Origin: Aequorivita sublithincola DSM 14238 | Lineage (GTDB): Bacteria; Bacteroidota; Bacteroidia; Flavobacteriales; Flavobacteriaceae | Assembly: GCF_000265385.1 (NCBI RefSeq) | Contig: NC_018013.1 | Location: forward strand, 2,631,001-2,695,000 | Length of the DNA: 64,000 bases | Direction: 5' to 3' | In this document: positions 9,305-18,173 of the stretch, piece after piece | Numbering within the stretch: the first letter of the stretch is position 1 | Layout of the letters: every line of letters begins with the position of its first letter | The notes under the pieces: generated by a model | What the model was told of the DNA's origin: nothing | Databases searched by the model: none | Seen by the model: only the letters and a program-made list of their open reading frames with translations | Made by a program: the position numbers and the translations under genes

Positions 9305-9316
9305 AAAAAAAAAATC

Positions 9317-9709
9317 ATGGGATTATTAGATATATTTAAGAACACAAAGGACTTAGCAACAGAAGAAATAGTTGAAATGCCGTGGCACGTTTTAAGTAAA
9401 ATGGAACAGCTGGATGAAATAGTTGAAGAATCCAAAACGAAACCAGTAGCTATTTTTAAACATTCCACTCGTTGTGGGATTAGCCGTGGAGTTTTAAAGC
9501 TGCTTGAGAAAAATTATAATCTTAAAGACGAGCAACTGAAAATTTACTATCTCGATCTTCTTCAAAATAGAGATATTTCAAATGAAATTGCAGCACGCTT
9601 TAAAGTGAATCACGAAAGTCCGCAAATGATTGTTATTAAAAATGGGGCAGTGGTGCATCAAGATTCACATCATTCTATTGAGGCTTCGCATTTGGAGAAG
9701 TTTGTTTAA
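9317..9709 (+). CDS. Bacilliredoxin BrxC/YtxJ-like protein
   Basis: 130 aa from ATG 9317 (MGLLDIFK). The family (DUF2847, YtxJ/BrxC) has a thioredoxin fold with one active Cys and removes bacillithiol from protein thiols. Seen here: 'IFKHSTRCGISRGVL' with Cys53 in the TRCGIS active-site loop, and 'ESPQMIVIKNG' with the expected cis-Pro region. The family normally runs 105-130 aa, so this is complete. It is divergent from clpB, which fits a thiol/protein-damage stress role. Bacillithiol synthesis genes are not in the window, so thiol partner identity is inferred from the family. Confidence 0.85.
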   Translation: MGLLDIFKNTKDLATEEIVEMPWHVLSKMEQLDEIVEESKTKPVAIFKHSTRCGISRGVLKLLEKNYNLKDEQLKIYYLDLLQNRDISNEIAARFKVNHESPQMIVIKNGAVVHQDSHHSIEASHLEKFV

Positions 9710-9741
9710 CTATTTTTCTTAATTTAGCTAAAAATGATTTT

Positions 9742-9966
9742 ATGGGAACTACTGAATTGAAAAGCAATCTTTTAGAAATGATGAACAATATTCAAGATGA
9801 ACAATTGCTTCAATCTTTATATGATTTTCTTAAAAGCCATAAAATAAGTAAGACTTTACATTTGTGGGATAAACTCTCTAATCTTGAAAAGGAGCAGGTG
9901 CTTTTAGCCTATGAAGAGTCTGAAAATGAAAAAAACTTAATTCCAAATAAAGAAATATTCAAGTAA
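9742..9966 (+). CDS. Antitoxin of a RelE/ParE-type toxin-antitoxin pair
   Basis: 74 aa, helical and charged, with no recognised DNA-binding motif. It starts MGTTELKSNLLEMMNNIQDEQ and ends in a charged tail 'ENEKNLIPNKEIFK', typical of small Bacteroidota addiction-module antitoxins. The assignment rests mainly on the gene that follows 5 nt later, a RelE/ParE-like toxin. Since that toxin is frameshifted, this antitoxin may be a relic or may still protect against related toxins. Confidence 0.7.
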   Translation: MGTTELKSNLLEMMNNIQDEQLLQSLYDFLKSHKISKTLHLWDKLSNLEKEQVLLAYEESENEKNLIPNKEIFK

Positions 9967-9971
9967 TTTCG

Positions 9972-10263
9972 ATGGAAATTTTTTTTACCAAAAGAGCTTC
10001 TAAGAACTATAAATCCATTAAAGAATATATTTCTGGGAATTTCGGAATTTTAGTAGCGGATGTCTTTGAAAATAAATTGATTGATTTTTTAGAGCTTTTA
10101 AAAGTGCTTTCCTGAAATTGGAAGTATAGAAGTTGTTGAGAAAGAAATTCGGGGGTTTCAGTTCAGTAAACAAACTCGTATCTTTTACCGGATTAAAGGA
10201 GATAACATAATCATTTTAACGCTTATTGACGTTCGACAACATCCTGACAAAAAGAAGTTATAA
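9972..10263 (+). pseudogene. RelE/ParE-family toxin with a one-base frameshift
   Basis: The ATG frame (MEIFFTKRASKNYKSIKEYI...) stops at TGA 10113-10115 after 47 codons. From about 10111 the next frame continues with PEIGSIEVVEKEIRGF, then 'QTRIFYRIKGDNIIILTLID', 'VRQHPDKKKL' and a stop at 10261-10263. The two halves together make about 96 aa, the normal size of a RelE/ParE toxin, with the typical '...RIFYRI...' core and 'R..P.KK' tail. One extra T in CTTTCCT explains the break. No slippery heptamer for programmed frameshifting is seen. It is either a true inactivation or a sequencing error. Confidence 0.75.
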
Positions 10264-10266
10264 TTG

Positions 10267-11451
10267 CTAGTTGAATTTATTATCCCTCAAAATCACTTTA
10301 AACCTTTCTTTTATATCTGTTCCAGCATCAAAAACCATTTGTTCGTTATTTGGAAAAGGGATGAACTGATTGTTTAAATGATTAAGATCTTCGCCATTTA
10401 ACGCGCGCTTATCGCCACGATAAGTTGCAAACGAATTTTCAAAAACGAATTCCGAAGACAGCGGAAAACTGTTTAGTTGTCTTCCTTTGTTTAAGTCTTT
10501 ATATACAACGGCACCGCCCACAAACACAGATTTTTGCTGATTTGTAATATAAATCGTGGCTGAAACATCAATATATTTATCAATCTTAATTGGGTTTCCT
10601 AAACTATCCTTTACAATATTTCCGCCGCGATCACGTCTATAATCGTAACCATCTTTTATTCGCTGGCTTCTTGTGTATTGTCTATCTGAAATACGTTCAG
10701 GCGAAATCTGAATGGTTTGAAAATTTAGGTCAATTCCTAAATCATAATTAATTCCATTCTCTCGTTGAGCGTGATATTCAGTCCAAAAATTGTCTAAACC
10801 ATACGTGTTGAAATCTAGCAAATCCTGCTCTAACCTGAAAGGAATGAACTGTTCTGTGTGGTTATTCAAGGTTACAAAAACGAAATCCGTTCCTCGGAAA
10901 TGTGCGTCATCCTTAAGCTGATTTACGTCGCGATAGTTTGGTTGCACTTCATCTAATTCACACAAAACATTAAAAGCGCTTCTATAATCCTGTTTTGAAT
11001 TTCGTTGTATATAGACCGAGGCTTCTTGGTACAAAGACTTCACATAAGCATCTTTCGCAGCCAATAAATCATTGGAATAATCTGAAAAAACGAAGTTGGC
11101 TTTCCGTCCCATTTCCTTGCTATAAAGGGGAAGTAGCGGACGAATCAAGTCTTGACGCGCCTGAAGATCTAGAAAAGTATAATAGATTTCTTTCGCTCCA
11201 GCAGGATTGTTTTCTTTTTTTAGAAAAGCGATGTGCCGAGTATCATCATCTTTCGCCTTTAAAAACGCTTCTTCCAATATACGAATGTGCGCGTCGTATT
11301 CCTTGGCGTCTTTATCTTTTTGAAGTTTTTTTGTGGCAAGTTCAATTGCTAAATCATAATTCCCTTGCGAAACAAACTTTTGAGTACGTTTCACACTATT
11401 GCAAGAAATGCTGAAAAGAGTCGCGAGTAAAAGAATGTAAAAAGCCTTCAT
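10267..11451 (-). CDS. Lipoprotein with TPR-like helical N-terminal part, function unknown
   Basis: 394 aa. The N-terminus is a lipoprotein signal ending LLLATLFSISC. Residues 20-180 are rich in helices with a repeat-like pattern ('FVSQGNYDLAIELATKKLQKDKDAKEY...ILEEAFLKAK'), suggesting TPR-type repeats. The C-terminal half is strand-rich with no recognised domain. The type is common in Flavobacteriia, usually named hypothetical or TPR lipoprotein. It probably sits on the inner face of the outer membrane. It converges on the toxin pseudogene with only 3 nt between the stops. Confidence 0.7.
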   Translation of the reverse strand: MKAFYILLLATLFSISCNSVKRTQKFVSQGNYDLAIELATKKLQKDKDAKEYDAHIRILEEAFLKAKDDDTRHIAFLKKENNPAGAKEIYYTFLDLQARQDLIRPLLPLYSKEMGRKANFVFSDYSNDLLAAKDAYVKSLYQEASVYIQRNSKQDYRSAFNVLCELDEVQPNYRDVNQLKDDAHFRGTDFVFVTLNNHTEQFIPFRLEQDLLDFNTYGLDNFWTEYHAQRENGINYDLGIDLNFQTIQISPERISDRQYTRSQRIKDGYDYRRDRGGNIVKDSLGNPIKIDKYIDVSATIYITNQQKSVFVGGAVVYKDLNKGRQLNSFPLSSEFVFENSFATYRGDKRALNGEDLNHLNNQFIPFPNNEQMVFDAGTDIKERFKVILRDNKFN

Positions 11452-11542
11452 AACAAATAGATTTGGTTACGAAGGCTAAAATACAATAGTGATGCCAATT
11501 TATGTTGAAATATAATTTTGAATAATGTAGGATTAAAGTTTT

Positions 11543-11591
11543 GCCACGAATTCACGAATAAAAAGTATAAAAATATTTGTGAATTCGTGGC
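11543..11591. repeat. Palindromic repeat, family GCCACGAATTC, copy 1
   Basis: Arms GCCACGAATTCACGAATA and TATTTGTGAATTCGTGGC (18 nt, one G-T pair) with a 13-nt loop, directly after the stop of the fumarylacetoacetase gene. A diverged copy lies at 51329-51410. It could also act as a terminator. Confidence 0.75.
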
Positions 11592-11597
11592 GAATAC

Positions 11598-12878
11598 TTA
11601 CATCTTATTGGCTGGAAGTAATTTTGTTCTGCACTCTCCAAATCCAAGCCGTACGTTTTCATTTTTACAAAAACCTTTTAAAATAACGGTATCGTTGTCA
11701 TTTATGAATTTACGTTCAGAACCATCAGAAAGTTTAATTGGGTTTGCACCGCGCCAAGTAAGTTCTAGCATCGAGCCATAAGAATCTGGAGTTGGGCCTG
11801 AAATTGTTCCGCTTCCCATCATATCGCCGCTATTCACATTACAGCCGTTTACAGTATGGTGCGCCAATTGCTGCGCCATATTCCAGTACATATATTTAAA
11901 ATTTGAAGTAGAAACCTTGCTTTCTTCTCCGTTTTCTGGTTCTATATAAACTTCCAAATTTATATCGTAGCTTTTCTTTCCTTTAGATTGAAGATAAGGT
12001 AGTTGCTCCATAATGGGTTTTGGGCCTTCCACTTTAAAAGGTTGAAGCGCGTCCAAAGTTACAATCCAAGGCGAAATTGAAGAAGCAAAATTCTTCGCCA
12101 AAAATGGCCCAAGAGGAACATATTCCCACTTCTGAATATCACGTGCACTCCAATCGTTGAAAAGCACCAAACCGAAGATGTATTCTTCTGCTTCATTAAC
12201 AGGAATTGGTTCTCCCAAAGCGTTCGCGTCTGTTGTTATAAAAGCCATTTCCAACTCAAAATCTACTAATTTTGAAGGACCAAAAACCGGTTCGCTAGCG
12301 CCGTCTGGCATTGTTTGTCCCCAAGGTCTGCGAGCGTTGATTCCGCTTGGAATTATAGAAGAACTTCTTCCATGATAACCTACAGGTATGTGAAGCCAGT
12401 TTGGCATCAGCGCATTGTCTTCTCCACGGAACATGGTTCCTACATTTGTTGCGTGCTCTTTGCTTGAATAGAAATCTGTATAATCGCCAACCTGAACGGG
12501 AAGCTGCATTTCCACTTCATCTAAAGTGAAAAGAATATGTTTTCTATGATCTTTATTTTCTCGAAGTTCCGAGTTTTCTTTATCGAAAATTTCAGCAATT
12601 CGGTTTCGCACCAAACGCCACGTTTTTCTTCCATCGCTAATAAAATCGTTGAGTGTATCTTGTAAAAATATATCGTCAGTAAGTTCAATTCCTTTGAAAT
12701 AACCTAACTGATGCAACGCGCCAAGATCAATGGCGTAATCGCCTATGCGGGTTCCAATGGTAATAATATCATCGCGCGTTAGGAAAACACCGAAAGGGAT
12801 GTTTTGAATAGGAAAATCAGTGTCTGGAGCAGTTTCGAGCCAGGTTTTTCGTTTAGGATCGTTGGCGGTTATTGGCAT
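11598..12878 (-). CDS. fahA: Fumarylacetoacetase
   Basis: 426 aa, normal length. It hydrolyses fumarylacetoacetate to fumarate and acetoacetate, the last step of tyrosine/homogentisate breakdown. Metal and catalytic residues known for the family can be placed: DYTDFYSSKEHA (Asp132, His142), FELEM (Glu208, Glu210) and FNDWSARD (Asp242). The C-terminal 'NSGDMMGSGTISG' is also family-typical. Other enzymes of the pathway (hmgA, hppD) are not in the window. It is cytoplasmic and appears monocistronic. Confidence 0.96.
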   Translation of the reverse strand: MPITANDPKRKTWLETAPDTDFPIQNIPFGVFLTRDDIITIGTRIGDYAIDLGALHQLGYFKGIELTDDIFLQDTLNDFISDGRKTWRLVRNRIAEIFDKENSELRENKDHRKHILFTLDEVEMQLPVQVGDYTDFYSSKEHATNVGTMFRGEDNALMPNWLHIPVGYHGRSSSIIPSGINARRPWGQTMPDGASEPVFGPSKLVDFELEMAFITTDANALGEPIPVNEAEEYIFGLVLFNDWSARDIQKWEYVPLGPFLAKNFASSISPWIVTLDALQPFKVEGPKPIMEQLPYLQSKGKKSYDINLEVYIEPENGEESKVSTSNFKYMYWNMAQQLAHHTVNGCNVNSGDMMGSGTISGPTPDSYGSMLELTWRGANPIKLSDGSERKFINDNDTVILKGFCKNENVRLGFGECRTKLLPANKM

Positions 12879-13032
12879 TGTAAAAGTCTTTTTGTAAGTG
12901 TAAATAAAACTAAATAAAATAACTCATAAATAATGAATTAATAACTAGGATAGTTTTAGGCGCACTAGGGTTTTGTTAGTAAAATTCTTCATCAAATATA
13001 TATATTTCATGATAGTTACCGAATGTAATTAC

Positions 13033-13040
13033 TATTTTTG
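13033..13040 (+). promoter_or_regulatory. Candidate -7 promoter box for glyA
   Basis: TATTTTTG matches TAnnTTTG, 96 nt upstream of the glyA ATG. No TTG at the usual -33 spacing was found, so the call is tentative. The leader between has a possible GGAGTTT/AAACTCC pairing. Confidence 0.4.
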
Positions 13041-13135
13041 GATTTAATTAACTTTCAGGAGGGTTTGTGGTTTGGAGTTTATGGTTTTTAAGCTATAATT
13101 CAACAAACAAAAAACTCCGATCTATAAACTTTTTT

Positions 13136-14410
13136 ATGAAACGCGACGAACAAATTTTTGAACTAATAGAAGACGAAAAACAACGCCAACTCAACGGACT
13201 GGAGCTGATTGCTTCAGAAAATTTTGTAAGTGAGCAAGTGATGGAAGCTGCCGGTTCGGTTTTAACGAACAAATATGCTGAAGGCTATCCCGGAAAACGC
13301 TATTACGGTGGTTGCGAAGTGGTAGATGAGGTAGAACAAATTGCTATTGATAGAGCAAAAGTACTATTTGGAGCCGAATATGCAAACGTACAACCACATA
13401 GCGGTTCCCAAGCCAACACTGCCGTTTACGCAGCTTGTTTGAACCCAGGTGATAAATATTTAGGTTTTGACCTTTCACACGGCGGACATTTAACGCACGG
13501 CTCGCCCGTAAATTTTTCAGGAAAACTTTACAATCCAGTTTTTTATGGTGTTGAAAGAGAAACAGGCTTAATTGATTACGATAAAGTTGAAGAAATAGCC
13601 ATCAAAGAAAAACCAAAAATGATTATCGCGGGAGCGTCTGCATATTCCCGTGAGATGGATTACAAACGTTTCCGCGAAATTGCCGATAAAGTTGGTGCAA
13701 TTTTATTTGCAGATATTGCGCATCCCGCTGGTTTGATTGCCAAAGGAATTATTGGCGATCCAATTCCACATTGCCACATTGTTACTACAACCACACACAA
13801 AACCTTACGAGGTCCACGTGGTGGAATGATTTTGATGGGTAAAGATTTTGATAACCCTTTCGGTCAAAAATTAAAAAACGGTAACCTTAAAAAAATGAGC
13901 AGTCTTTTGGACAGCGCTATTTTCCCAGGAAACCAAGGTGGTCCTTTGGAGCACATTATTGCTGCAAAAGCAATTGCCTTTGGTGAAGCCCTAACGGACG
14001 AATTCCTTCATTATATGGTGCAAGTAAAGAAAAACGCAGCTGTAATGGCACAGCATTTTGTTGAAAAAGGTTATGATATTATTTCTGGTGGAACCGATAA
14101 CCATATGATGCTTATTGATCTTCGAAACAAAAATATTTCAGGAAAACTAGCTGAAGAAGCTTTAGGCAAAGCAGATATTACCGTAAATAAAAACATGGTG
14201 CCTTTTGATGATAAATCTCCTTTCGTAACTAGCGGAATTCGTATAGGAACCGCTGCTGTAACCACTCGTGGTTTGGTTGAAAAGGATATGAAAAAAATAG
14301 TGGATTTGATTGATGAAGTAATTTCAAATCACGAAAATGATGATAAATTAGAAAGTATTGCCGAAAAGGTAAATGAAATGATGTCAGGATTGCCATTGTT
14401 CAAAATGTAA
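13136..14410 (+). CDS. glyA: Serine hydroxymethyltransferase GlyA
   Basis: 424 aa from ATG 13136. An upstream in-frame start would add 23 residues (starting VWSLWF) that do not fit the family, whereas [18 protein letters not shown] is the usual N-terminus. The PLP enzyme interconverts serine and glycine and supplies 5,10-methylene-tetrahydrofolate. The PLP-lysine motif '[17 protein letters not shown]' (Lys222) and the substrate-binding 'ELIASENF' are intact. It has its own terminator. Confidence 0.97.
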   Translation: MKRDEQIFELIEDEKQRQLNGLELIASENFVSEQVMEAAGSVLTNKYAEGYPGKRYYGGCEVVDEVEQIAIDRAKVLFGAEYANVQPHSGSQANTAVYAACLNPGDKYLGFDLSHGGHLTHGSPVNFSGKLYNPVFYGVERETGLIDYDKVEEIAIKEKPKMIIAGASAYSREMDYKRFREIADKVGAILFADIAHPAGLIAKGIIGDPIPHCHIVTTTTHKTLRGPRGGMILMGKDFDNPFGQKLKNGNLKKMSSLLDSAIFPGNQGGPLEHIIAAKAIAFGEALTDEFLHYMVQVKKNAAVMAQHFVEKGYDIISGGTDNHMMLIDLRNKNISGKLAEEALGKADITVNKNMVPFDDKSPFVTSGIRIGTAAVTTRGLVEKDMKKIVDLIDEVISNHENDDKLESIAEKVNEMMSGLPLFKM

Positions 14411-14434
14411 AAATTAATTCATCCAAATTTTATA

Positions 14435-14466
14435 AAACCTTCAGTTAACCGCTGAAGGTTTTTTTG
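14435..14466 (+). terminator. Intrinsic terminator after glyA
   Basis: Perfect stem AAACCTTCAG against CTGAAGGTTT followed by a T run, 24 nt after the glyA stop. A nearly identical stem ends the next gene. Confidence 0.9.
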
Positions 14467-14546
14467 TTTTTCAACGCAACCTTTATGATTTAATAAGACT
14501 AGAGAGTAAAGACTTTTAAACTTATAATTCATTAAAACCGACCACA

Positions 14547-15806
14547 ATGAAAAAAATATTTCTTCTTTTAGTGCTTTCCGCAGTAATGTTCAGTTGTTCA
14601 AAAGATGCAGACGATACGGATTCTGGATTGCAGGATTTTACAGTAACCATTAATGTTGATCCTGATTATCACTTCAGCAAATTTACCAAAAGCTTAACTG
14701 CTTTTCTTAGTGATCAAAACGGTACAATTGTAGCCAGCGGTGAACTACAGACAGGACAGACAGTAACATTAAAGTTTGCTGGAGCGCCATCAGCCATATA
14801 CGATTTAAGTTATATGAAATACGACTTTTTGGATTTTGTGGGAGAGGATTATTTTTCGCTAACTACTTTCTCAGCCATTGAGCAGGGAAATTATACAATT
14901 TGTGCTAGACCAATTATAGAAAACTCCAATGACGAAATTTATATAAATATTGAAAATACAGGTTATCCCTGCTTAGTAACTTCAAGTACATCAAGTAGCG
15001 GAACATATGGTCCAGAAAATGGAGGGTATTATAACTTCCGAAGTAATTTACAAGATTCCCCCAAAAGTGATTTCTACGTTTCCTTCAAGAGCCCCAATGA
15101 CCAATTTGATAGATATTTTTGGCAAAGGGATATTCCGGAAGGGACAACCTTCAATTTGGACTACAATACACTGCCAGAAGTTAAAAATATAGTGAGTGTT
15201 CAATCTCCTTCTAATACTATATTTAATTATGCACTTGAAGGTTTACCTACTGGGCAGACCAAAAATACATTCCAACCTATTAGGGAAGGTAATTATCCAG
15301 GTGGAATAGCTTCACTGTCAATTCCTGTGCCTACGAATATCTTTGATAGTTATTTGTTCCGTATTAGTTTCGGCAATGACAATTTTCAATACTTTAAAGA
15401 TATACACTCAGCTACAATTCCTACTTTTACTCAAGAACCAAACCTAAGTTTTATGGTTAATAATGAATCTGCATCAACTTTTAATATGACGATTAATGGA
15501 GATGCTGCGATGTACAATGTAATTTTCCGCGGATCAGATGCAACCGAAACCGTTTTTATGTCACATGCCATATATGGTGAAGTTGCTTCTGAAGTAACTT
15601 TTTCAAAGGAAAATCTACGAATCAATATTCAGCAATCTTATCCAAAACTTTCAAATTTTGAAACATTACTGCTAGGCACAGTTTCATTGACTAATTATAG
15701 CACCTTAAGTTCTTATAAAGATATTTTGAAATATAGAATACAGGGGAAAGCTTACGAAATCCCTATAAATGGTTTATATGAAGGAGTGTCAAAGCAATTC
15801 GATTAA
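14547..15806 (+). CDS. Lipoprotein of unknown function
   Basis: 419 aa with a clear lipoprotein signal (MKKIFLLLVLSAVMFSC, Cys17), followed by an Asp-rich linker. The rest is strand-rich with no recognised domain, and has a first section like a secreted Ig-like fold ('LQDFTVTINVDPDYHFSKF'). It probably is exported and membrane anchored. It stands alone between two terminators, so it is its own transcription unit. No functional clue comes from the neighbours glyA and a GNAT gene. Confidence 0.65.
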   Translation: MKKIFLLLVLSAVMFSCSKDADDTDSGLQDFTVTINVDPDYHFSKFTKSLTAFLSDQNGTIVASGELQTGQTVTLKFAGAPSAIYDLSYMKYDFLDFVGEDYFSLTTFSAIEQGNYTICARPIIENSNDEIYINIENTGYPCLVTSSTSSSGTYGPENGGYYNFRSNLQDSPKSDFYVSFKSPNDQFDRYFWQRDIPEGTTFNLDYNTLPEVKNIVSVQSPSNTIFNYALEGLPTGQTKNTFQPIREGNYPGGIASLSIPVPTNIFDSYLFRISFGNDNFQYFKDIHSATIPTFTQEPNLSFMVNNESASTFNMTINGDAAMYNVIFRGSDATETVFMSHAIYGEVASEVTFSKENLRINIQQSYPKLSNFETLLLGTVSLTNYSTLSSYKDILKYRIQGKAYEIPINGLYEGVSKQFD

Positions 15807-15829
15807 AGCAGTTTGTTTGATTTTTGATA

Positions 15830-15861
15830 AAAACCTTCAGTTGAAAAGCTGAAGGTTTTTT
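15830..15861 (+). terminator. Intrinsic terminator after the 14547 lipoprotein
   Basis: AAAACCTTCAG against CTGAAGGTTTT with an 8-nt loop and a T run; almost the same stem as the glyA terminator. Confidence 0.9.
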
Positions 15862-15893
15862 GCTTCAGAGCAATTAGCAACCTTTCTATTAAT

Positions 15894-15901
15894 TATCTTT
15901 G
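15894..15901 (+). promoter_or_regulatory. -7 promoter box of the GNAT-hydrolase-deaminase cluster
   Basis: TATCTTTG, exact TAnnTTTG, 24 nt upstream of the ATG at 15926. A second exact match, TAGTTTTG (15912-15919), lies closer to the start. Confidence 0.5.
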
Positions 15902-15925
15902 GGTTGTTAAATAGTTTTGAATTAT

Positions 15926-16420
15926 ATGAATATAGAAACCGAAAGACTTCTAATAAGAAAATACACTTTAAAAGACGCGCCTTTTATTTACGAATTGATG
16001 AACAGCGAAGGTTGGCTAAAATACATTGGCGATAGAGATATCAAAAACATTGAAGATGCTGAAGCTTATCTGTTGAAAAATTATTTAAGCATTTATGAAA
16101 CACAGGGTTTCGGACCTTATTTAGTATCATTGAAAGATGAAACCGCCATTGGTTCTACCGGATTTTATAAACGCCCAAACCTTGACGATCCGGATATCGG
16201 TTTTGCGTTTTTACCTGAGTTTGCCAATAAAGGATATGCTTTTGAAGCCGCTAGTGCCGTAATGAAATTTGCTTCAGAAGTATTAGGAATTCAAAAAATT
16301 GTCGGATTCACTTTGCCTAATAATGAACCGTCCATAAAACTTTTAAAAAAATTAAACCTTTCTGAAGTCGGAATATATACATACGAAGATGGAGAGGAAC
16401 TTCTGCTTTTTTCAAACTAA
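15926..16420 (+). CDS. GNAT-family N-acetyltransferase (RimJ/RimL type)
   Basis: 164 aa from ATG 15926; an in-frame TTG nine bases upstream is less likely. The opening 'IETERLLIRKYTLKDAPFIYELMNSEGWLKYIG' is characteristic of the RimJ/RimL subgroup of GNAT acetyltransferases. The middle part 'IGFAFLPEFANKGYAFEAASAVMKFA' carries the acetyl-CoA binding motif A region. Substrate is unknown; the family acetylates protein N-termini and small amines. It is the first gene of a likely four-gene plus-strand cluster. Confidence 0.88.
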   Translation: MNIETERLLIRKYTLKDAPFIYELMNSEGWLKYIGDRDIKNIEDAEAYLLKNYLSIYETQGFGPYLVSLKDETAIGSTGFYKRPNLDDPDIGFAFLPEFANKGYAFEAASAVMKFASEVLGIQKIVGFTLPNNEPSIKLLKKLNLSEVGIYTYEDGEELLLFSN

Positions 16421-16441
16421 CTTTCTCTAAATTATTATATA

Positions 16442-17137
16442 ATGAAAACACCTATTTTATTGCTGCACGGTGCTTTAGGAAGCAAAGAGCAATTTGTTTC
16501 TTTGCGAGAAAAGCTTTCTTTTGAAAGAGAAGTTTTTAGCTTAGATTTTGAAGGTCACGGAAAATCAAAAAGCGAGACCAATTTTTCAATTGAACTTTTT
16601 GCCGAAAACGCAATCAATTTTTTGAGGGAAAATAAAATTTCAAAAATTGATATTTTCGGATATAGTATGGGCGGTTATGTGGCTTTATATCTAGTATTGA
16701 AGCACCCGGATTTGGTGGGGAAAATAATTACCTTGGGAACCAAATTTGATTGGACTCCAATGTTCGCTGAATGCGAAATAAAACTGCTAAATCCCGAGAT
16801 TATGGAAGTTAAAGTTCCTGCATTTGTAGAATCACTCAAGCAACTTCACGGAACTCAAAATTGGAAAAACGTAGTTTTAAAAACCGCTAAAATGATGCGC
16901 GATTTAGGAGATAATCCAACATTGAAACAAACCGATTTTTACAAAATAAATAATGAAACCCTGATTTGTCTGGGAGAATTGGATACAATGTCAACTCAAA
17001 CTGAATCAAAAAATGTAGCCAAATTATTGCCGAACGGATCATTTCAAGAGATTAAAAATTTGAAACATCCCATTGAAATTGCTCCTGTGGATACAATTGT
17101 TGCAGTCGTAAATAATTTTATGAATACAAATAACTAA
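16442..17137 (+). CDS. Alpha/beta hydrolase
   Basis: 231 aa. The oxyanion-hole segment LLLHGALGSKEQF (7-19) and the nucleophile elbow GYSMGG (Ser75) are intact. The late Asp ('CLGELDTMST') and His ('NLKHPIEIAP') complete the catalytic triad. The overall size matches small esterase/lipase-like hydrolases with a short cap. Substrate unknown. It starts 21 nt after the GNAT gene and is followed 16 nt later by guanine deaminase. Confidence 0.88.
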   Translation: MKTPILLLHGALGSKEQFVSLREKLSFEREVFSLDFEGHGKSKSETNFSIELFAENAINFLRENKISKIDIFGYSMGGYVALYLVLKHPDLVGKIITLGTKFDWTPMFAECEIKLLNPEIMEVKVPAFVESLKQLHGTQNWKNVVLKTAKMMRDLGDNPTLKQTDFYKINNETLICLGELDTMSTQTESKNVAKLLPNGSFQEIKNLKHPIEIAPVDTIVAVVNNFMNTNN

Positions 17138-17153
17138 AATAAATTTATTGAAA

Positions 17154-17633
17154 ATGATTACAGAAAAAGACAAACAATTTATAAAACGAGCCATTGAACT
17201 TTCTGAAAAAGGAATGAATTCCGAAGCTGGTGGACCTTTCGGGGCAGTAGTAGTAAAAAACGGAGAAATAATTGCCGAAGATTTTAATCAAGTAACCTCA
17301 AGCAACGACCCAACGGCGCATGCTGAGGTTGTAGCTATTCGCAAAGCTTGTGAAAAACTGGGTTCTTTTCAATTGGACGATTGTATTATTTACACTTCCT
17401 GCGAGCCGTGCCCGATGTGTTTAGGCGCTATTTATTGGGCACGTCCAAAGGCTGTTTATTATGCTTGCACCAAAGAAGACGCAGCGGAAATAGGCTTCGA
17501 CGACCATTTTATTTATGATGAAATTGATAAAAATATTGAAGATAGAAATGTAAAATTCATCAATCTAGATAGGGAAGAAGGACGAAAAGTCTTTAAAAAG
17601 TGGGAAGCTAAAGAAGGAAGAATTGATTACTAA
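17154..17633 (+). CDS. guaD: Guanine deaminase, cytidine-deaminase fold
   Basis: 159 aa from ATG 17154; an in-frame TTG at 17148 would add two residues. The zinc-binding pair is complete: HAE (His56, catalytic Glu58) and PCPMC (Cys86, Cys89). The length and C-terminal 'EIGFDDHFIYDEI...' match the B. subtilis GuaD type that turns guanine into xanthine, rather than tRNA adenosine deaminase TadA. It is a purine salvage/breakdown enzyme, cytoplasmic. Confidence 0.88.
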   Translation: MITEKDKQFIKRAIELSEKGMNSEAGGPFGAVVVKNGEIIAEDFNQVTSSNDPTAHAEVVAIRKACEKLGSFQLDDCIIYTSCEPCPMCLGAIYWARPKAVYYACTKEDAAEIGFDDHFIYDEIDKNIEDRNVKFINLDREEGRKVFKKWEAKEGRIDY

Positions 17634-17643
17634 ATTTGAAAAT

Positions 17644-18150
17644 TTGAAGATTAAGAAAAATTTGAAAGTAATTGTTTCCGCAGGAATTTTAGCGTTGCTA
17701 TTTTCCTGCCAGAACAACGAATCAAAACCTCAAAAACTTAAAGCTCTTTGGAAACTGGAGAGTATGAAAGTTCGCGACACCGCCACAAATACGTGGAGCC
17801 ATTACAAAGACGGGATGGATGGTTATTTGCTTTATGACGGAAATGGCCACGTAGCGCTTCACCTTTATGAGAAAGGATATGAAAACACAGGTTTAAAGTT
17901 TCCTAACTTTAATGATACAATTTCTTTGGAAGCTTTAAAGCATATCACGAAATCGTATTATTATATGGGAAATTACAAGGTTTCAGAAAAAGATAGTATC
18001 GTTTCCCATTATAAGCTTTCACACTCCAATCCTTCAGAATTTGGATTAACAGCAGAACGAAGATTCTACTTTAACGGCGATACATTGGTAATGCAACCCG
18101 TAGAACGAAAAAACGCAAACCTAAAACTGAAATGGTTGAAGGTAGGATAA
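17644..18150 (+). CDS. Lipocalin-like lipoprotein
   Basis: 168 aa using a TTG start at 17644; no ATG precedes the signal peptide in this frame. TTG at 17623, overlapping the deaminase stop, would give 175 aa, but its N-region would be too long. The lipobox is ILALLFSC (Cys22). The mature part begins 'KLKALWKLESMKVRD...YKDGMDGYLLYDGNGHVALHLY' and fits the small lipocalin-like (Lipocalin_5) beta-barrel lipoproteins of Bacteroidota. Ligand unknown. It ends the cluster, with a terminator 24 nt after the stop. Confidence 0.65.
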   Translation: MKIKKNLKVIVSAGILALLFSCQNNESKPQKLKALWKLESMKVRDTATNTWSHYKDGMDGYLLYDGNGHVALHLYEKGYENTGLKFPNFNDTISLEALKHITKSYYYMGNYKVSEKDSIVSHYKLSHSNPSEFGLTAERRFYFNGDTLVMQPVERKNANLKLKWLKVG

Positions 18151-18173
18151 CTTCCTTCAAATTTTCGCAATAA

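Noticed and set aside
9972..10263. Programmed frameshift in the toxin gene
   Set aside because: No slippery heptamer or downstream pseudoknot is visible; a simple one-base insertion fits better.
13067..13135. 23-residue N-terminal extension of GlyA
   Set aside because: The extension does not fit the family and lies in the leader; MKRDEQIF at 13136 is the usual start.
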